54,816 nucleotides of DNA from an uncultured Gemmiger sp. (GTDB lineage Bacteria > Bacillota > Clostridia > Oscillospirales > Ruminococcaceae): contig CALWNO010000013.1 in the NCBI GenBank assembly GCA_944382785.1, positions 1 to 54,816 on the forward strand, read 5' to 3'. Numbering within the stretch: position 1 is the stretch's first letter; the number at the start of each line of letters is the position of its first letter. The notes below the pieces were generated by a model. That model was not told where the DNA came from and ran no database searches. It worked only from the letters and a program-made list of their open reading frames with translations. Made by a program: the position numbers and the translations under genes. Positions 52,949 through 54,816 of this stretch are shown in pieces.

Positions 52949-52992
52949 ACCGGTCCGGCAGGAACATTAGGGGGTGTCCCCTGCCGGCCGGT
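52949..52992 (-). other. Large hairpin between ycxB-like gene and dctP
   Basis: ACCGG-CCGGCAGG pairs across 52949-52962 and 52980-52992 with a single bulged base, loop about 17 nt. No U-run on either strand. Either a U-less terminator of the ycxB-like gene or a leader element of the dctP operon. A second small hairpin (CCTCCC/GGGAGG, about 52881-52896) lies nearer dctP. Confidence 0.45.
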
Positions 52993-53004
52993 ATTTGCCG
53001 TGGT

Positions 53005-53583
53005 TCAGGATTTCTTTTTGCGCCCCTTGCGGCTGTCCCAGGCCCGGAGCAGGTCGGCCAGATTCATGGTGAGCAGCGAGACCGGGGCTTCCCACCGCTT
53101 GCCGCTGCGCTTGGCCACCAGGTCCATGACCTCCCGGGCCGTACCGGGGTTGATCTTGGTCTTGTCCACCATCACCGCCGAATCCCGGCCCAGAAAGAGG
53201 TAGAGATAGTGCTTATCGCTGACCAGGCGGTCCAGCTGGTCATAGCGAAGTTTCTTATGGGCGTTGCCCTCCTGCAGTTCCATGTGCCCGGAAAAGAAGG
53301 TGCACACATCGCTGGGCAGAGCCCCCTTGCGGGCATCCAGCACGTTTTCCGCCTGGATGGTGGCGGGGAAATCCCGCCCCACGAACAACAGGCAGCCCGC
53401 CAGCAGCAACAACCCCTGGGCCCACATGGGCACCTGAGCAAACAGGCCCGCCGCCACCAGGGCGATGCCCGCCGCGGCCGTGGCCACTACCCGCCCCAGG
53501 CAGTAGGTGTTATAACGGGTGTGGAAGAGTGCGTGGATGGAATCCTGGGTATGGTCGATCCGGCCTTCGTACTGCACCGCCAT
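53005..53583 (-). CDS. YcxB-like membrane protein
   Basis: 192 residues from ATG 53581-53583 (AAAGGA). Two adjacent helices (about 30-70, VATAAAGIALVAAGLF and QGLLLLAGCLLFVG) then a soluble domain with the YcxB pattern: short strands in CTFFSGHMELQEG, LRYDQLDRLVSDKHYLYLFLG and DSAVMVDKTKINPG. Lys-rich C-terminus. Function of YcxB-like proteins is unknown. It is divergent from the AraC gene and may precede dctP on one transcript. Confidence 0.75.
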   Translation of the reverse strand: MAVQYEGRIDHTQDSIHALFHTRYNTYCLGRVVATAAAGIALVAAGLFAQVPMWAQGLLLLAGCLLFVGRDFPATIQAENVLDARKGALPSDVCTFFSGHMELQEGNAHKKLRYDQLDRLVSDKHYLYLFLGRDSAVMVDKTKINPGTAREVMDLVAKRSGKRWEAPVSLLTMNLADLLRAWDSRKGRKKKS

Positions 53584-53661
53584 GGGCCCCGTCCTTTCCC
53601 GGCAGCACGTCCTTGGGCCGCCGTCAAATATCACGTTTTGCCATTCCTGTATATGTTTACA

Positions 53662-53722
53662 TTGCACAAAAAATATACACATTTCTTGTGCACATGCGTC
53701 ATATCGTGTATCTTTGTACAAA
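53662..53722. repeat. Three related TTGYRCAA palindromic elements between ycxB-like gene and araC
   Basis: TTGCACAA (53662-53669), TTGTGCAC (53686 on) and TTGTACAA (53714-53721, inside the palindrome TTTGTACAAA) are spaced by 24 and 28 bp; the first two also form an inverted repeat TGCACAA/TTGTGCA. Located -60 to -125 from the araC promoter: candidate operators in the shared control region. Confidence 0.45.
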
Positions 53723-53783
53723 TAATAACAAATTATGAACCTCAAATCGTCTTGTTTTGTGACGCAAACCTCGCAATTTGTGA

Positions 53784-53789
53784 TATACT
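53784..53789 (+). promoter_or_regulatory. Extended -10 promoter for the AraC gene
   Basis: TGA-TATACT, a TGn-extended -10, 40 bp before the start codon at 53829. Confidence 0.55.
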
Positions 53790-53828
53790 CATGCTATAAG
53801 GAAAATCCTGTTCAGGAGGTATCCGCCG

Positions 53829-54713
53829 ATGGCAACCTATATGACCCCCTACGCCGACCAGAACATCACCCAGGAGTTGGCCAACCTGCGCCTGCCCCTG
53901 GACAAAGTGGTGGTGGGATGGTATTCCAACCGGAAGGTCCGGCAGTCGGTGACCCATTCCCACCCCTACCATGAATATATCTACATGGTCAGCGGCAAGG
54001 CGTTGTACCATGTGGACGGCAGCCGGTACGAGCTGCATCCCGGGGAGATGATGCTTATTCCCCCGGGCACGGTGCATACCGGCTTTTACGACACCTATGA
54101 CCGGCTGATCATGCAGATGGACGACGCCTTCTGGCGGGAAACCCTGCGGGCGGTGTACCCTGCTTCCGCCAACCGGGACATTCCGGACAAGCTGATGATT
54201 TTCCACGAAGAACCGGTCAGCAAGTGGAATATCCGGGGGCTGATGGAGCGCACCGCCGCATCTGCCGGGATAAAGCTGGACATGGAGAAGGAACTGATGT
54301 ACCGGACCACTCTTTTGCAGCTGACCCTGATCATCCGGCAGATCATTGCGGAGGATGGGGTGGCCCGCCCTGCCGCCACCAGTCCCCTGGTGGCGCTGAT
54401 CACCACCTACCTGCAGCAGCATTACCGGGAACCGGACCTGAGCGTGGCCGAACTGGCCAAAATGGCCTATGTCAGCCGGGAACACCTGTCCCGGGTGTTC
54501 AAGGAATACACCATGCAGAGCGTTCACGGCTACCTGACCGAGCTGCGGATGCAGAGCTGCCGCCGGGACATTGCGGCGGGCAAGCGCATCCTGGACGCCT
54601 GCCTGGAAAACGGCTTTCCCAATTACAGCAGTTTCCTCAAAACCTTCCACAAGATGTACGGCATCTCTCCCCAGGAATACCGCACCAAACTGCGCAGCGC
54701 CATCCAGAAATAA
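53829..54713 (+). CDS. AraC family regulator with N-terminal cupin domain
   Basis: 294 residues, CAGGAGG ribosome site. N-terminal cupin sensor (~20-150): THSHPYHEYIYMVSG, YELHPGEMMLIPPGTVHTG. C-terminal pair of helix-turn-helices (~195-290): DLSVAELAKMAYVSREHLSRVF and ILDACLENGFPNYSSFLKTF with closing MYGISPQEYR. This architecture senses sugars in carbohydrate loci. Its divergent position next to the TRAP-GH31 operon makes it the likely activator, though the ycxB-like gene lies between. Confidence 0.92.
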   Translation: MATYMTPYADQNITQELANLRLPLDKVVVGWYSNRKVRQSVTHSHPYHEYIYMVSGKALYHVDGSRYELHPGEMMLIPPGTVHTGFYDTYDRLIMQMDDAFWRETLRAVYPASANRDIPDKLMIFHEEPVSKWNIRGLMERTAASAGIKLDMEKELMYRTTLLQLTLIIRQIIAEDGVARPAATSPLVALITTYLQQHYREPDLSVAELAKMAYVSREHLSRVFKEYTMQSVHGYLTELRMQSCRRDIAAGKRILDACLENGFPNYSSFLKTFHKMYGISPQEYRTKLRSAIQK

Positions 54714-54777
54714 AAACCGCCCCCGGCAGACCCGCAACATTGAACCGAACCAGTAAAAACGGACAATAGACAAAGTA

Positions 54778-54816
54778 CCCCCTGATGTAGGAAAATAAAA
54801 GTACTACATCAGGGGG
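54778..54816. repeat. 13-bp perfect inverted repeat at window end
   Basis: CCCCCTGATGTAG (54778-54790) and CTACATCAGGGGG (54804-54816) flank an A-rich 13-bp loop. The window ends at the last base, so the stem may continue (CAAAGTA precedes it). Most likely a terminator after araC; a mobile-element end is the alternative. 54714-54777 shows nothing else. Confidence 0.6.

Overview
The window (about 60% G+C, dense, almost no non-coding DNA) looks like the chromosome of a butyrate-producing gut Clostridium-relative of the Oscillospiraceae/Ruminococcaceae, most like Subdoligranulum/Gemmiger. The basis is a complete acetyl-CoA to butyryl-CoA operon (thl-crt-hbd-bcd-etfB-etfA), a separate ptb-buk pair instead of a CoA-transferase, Gram-positive style lipoproteins and a sortase-type surface protein, and strong AGGAGG ribosome sites. 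The genus is an inference; there is no 16S gene here.

Layout. 1-0.8 kb: the end of the F1 ATP synthase operon (atpD, atpC). 0.8-7.0 kb, minus strand: a polysaccharide assembly/export set (rfbC, ABC permease, ABC ATPase, two tandem-domain GT2 glycosyltransferases) with an 82-residue stand-alone FakA/YloV-like fragment between the glycosyltransferases. 7.1-8.5 kb: 5-formyl-THF cyclo-ligase and a lipoprotein. 8.6-17.8 kb: butyrate pathway, with coaD and a 500-bp regulatory region holding two Rex-like operators between the divergent coaD/thl-etfA and ptb-buk units. 17.8-19.2 kb: tRNA-Pro(TGG) with a near-consensus promoter, then fucO-type alcohol dehydrogenase. 19.5-25.1 kb: an MMPL/RND transporter translationally coupled to a large GLUG-repeat surface protein. 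25.1-32 kb: siroheme synthase CysG in one operon with an iron-type ABC importer, followed upstream by an 857-residue fusion of a CoA-disulfide-reductase-like flavoprotein, a rhodanese and a siroheme/4Fe-4S sulfite reductase domain; both transcription units carry the same AACCGCATC(A/T)TAT element. 32-36.5 kb: small membrane protein, a TRAP transporter, a metallo-beta-lactamase-fold enzyme. 36.6-41.3 kb: thiW-thiM-thiE-thiD-thiC under a TPP riboswitch with its terminator and promoter. 41.3-44.6 kb: a 1105-residue fibro-slime/SpaA-like surface protein. 44.8-54.7 kb: a second TRAP transporter with two paralogous GH31 glycosidases, a YcxB-like membrane protein and a divergent AraC regulator.

How parts fit. 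The carbon core goes from acetyl-CoA to butyryl-CoA with electron confurcation/bifurcation through Bcd-EtfAB, then to butyrate plus ATP by Ptb-Buk; Rex-like sites suggest NADH/NAD control. The sulfur module plausibly couples persulfide/CoA-disulfide handling to siroheme-dependent reduction, with cofactor synthesis and metal uptake co-regulated. The last 10 kb looks like a self-contained locus for uptake and cleavage of a glycoside or acidic sugar. All calls are from reading sequence; no searches were run.
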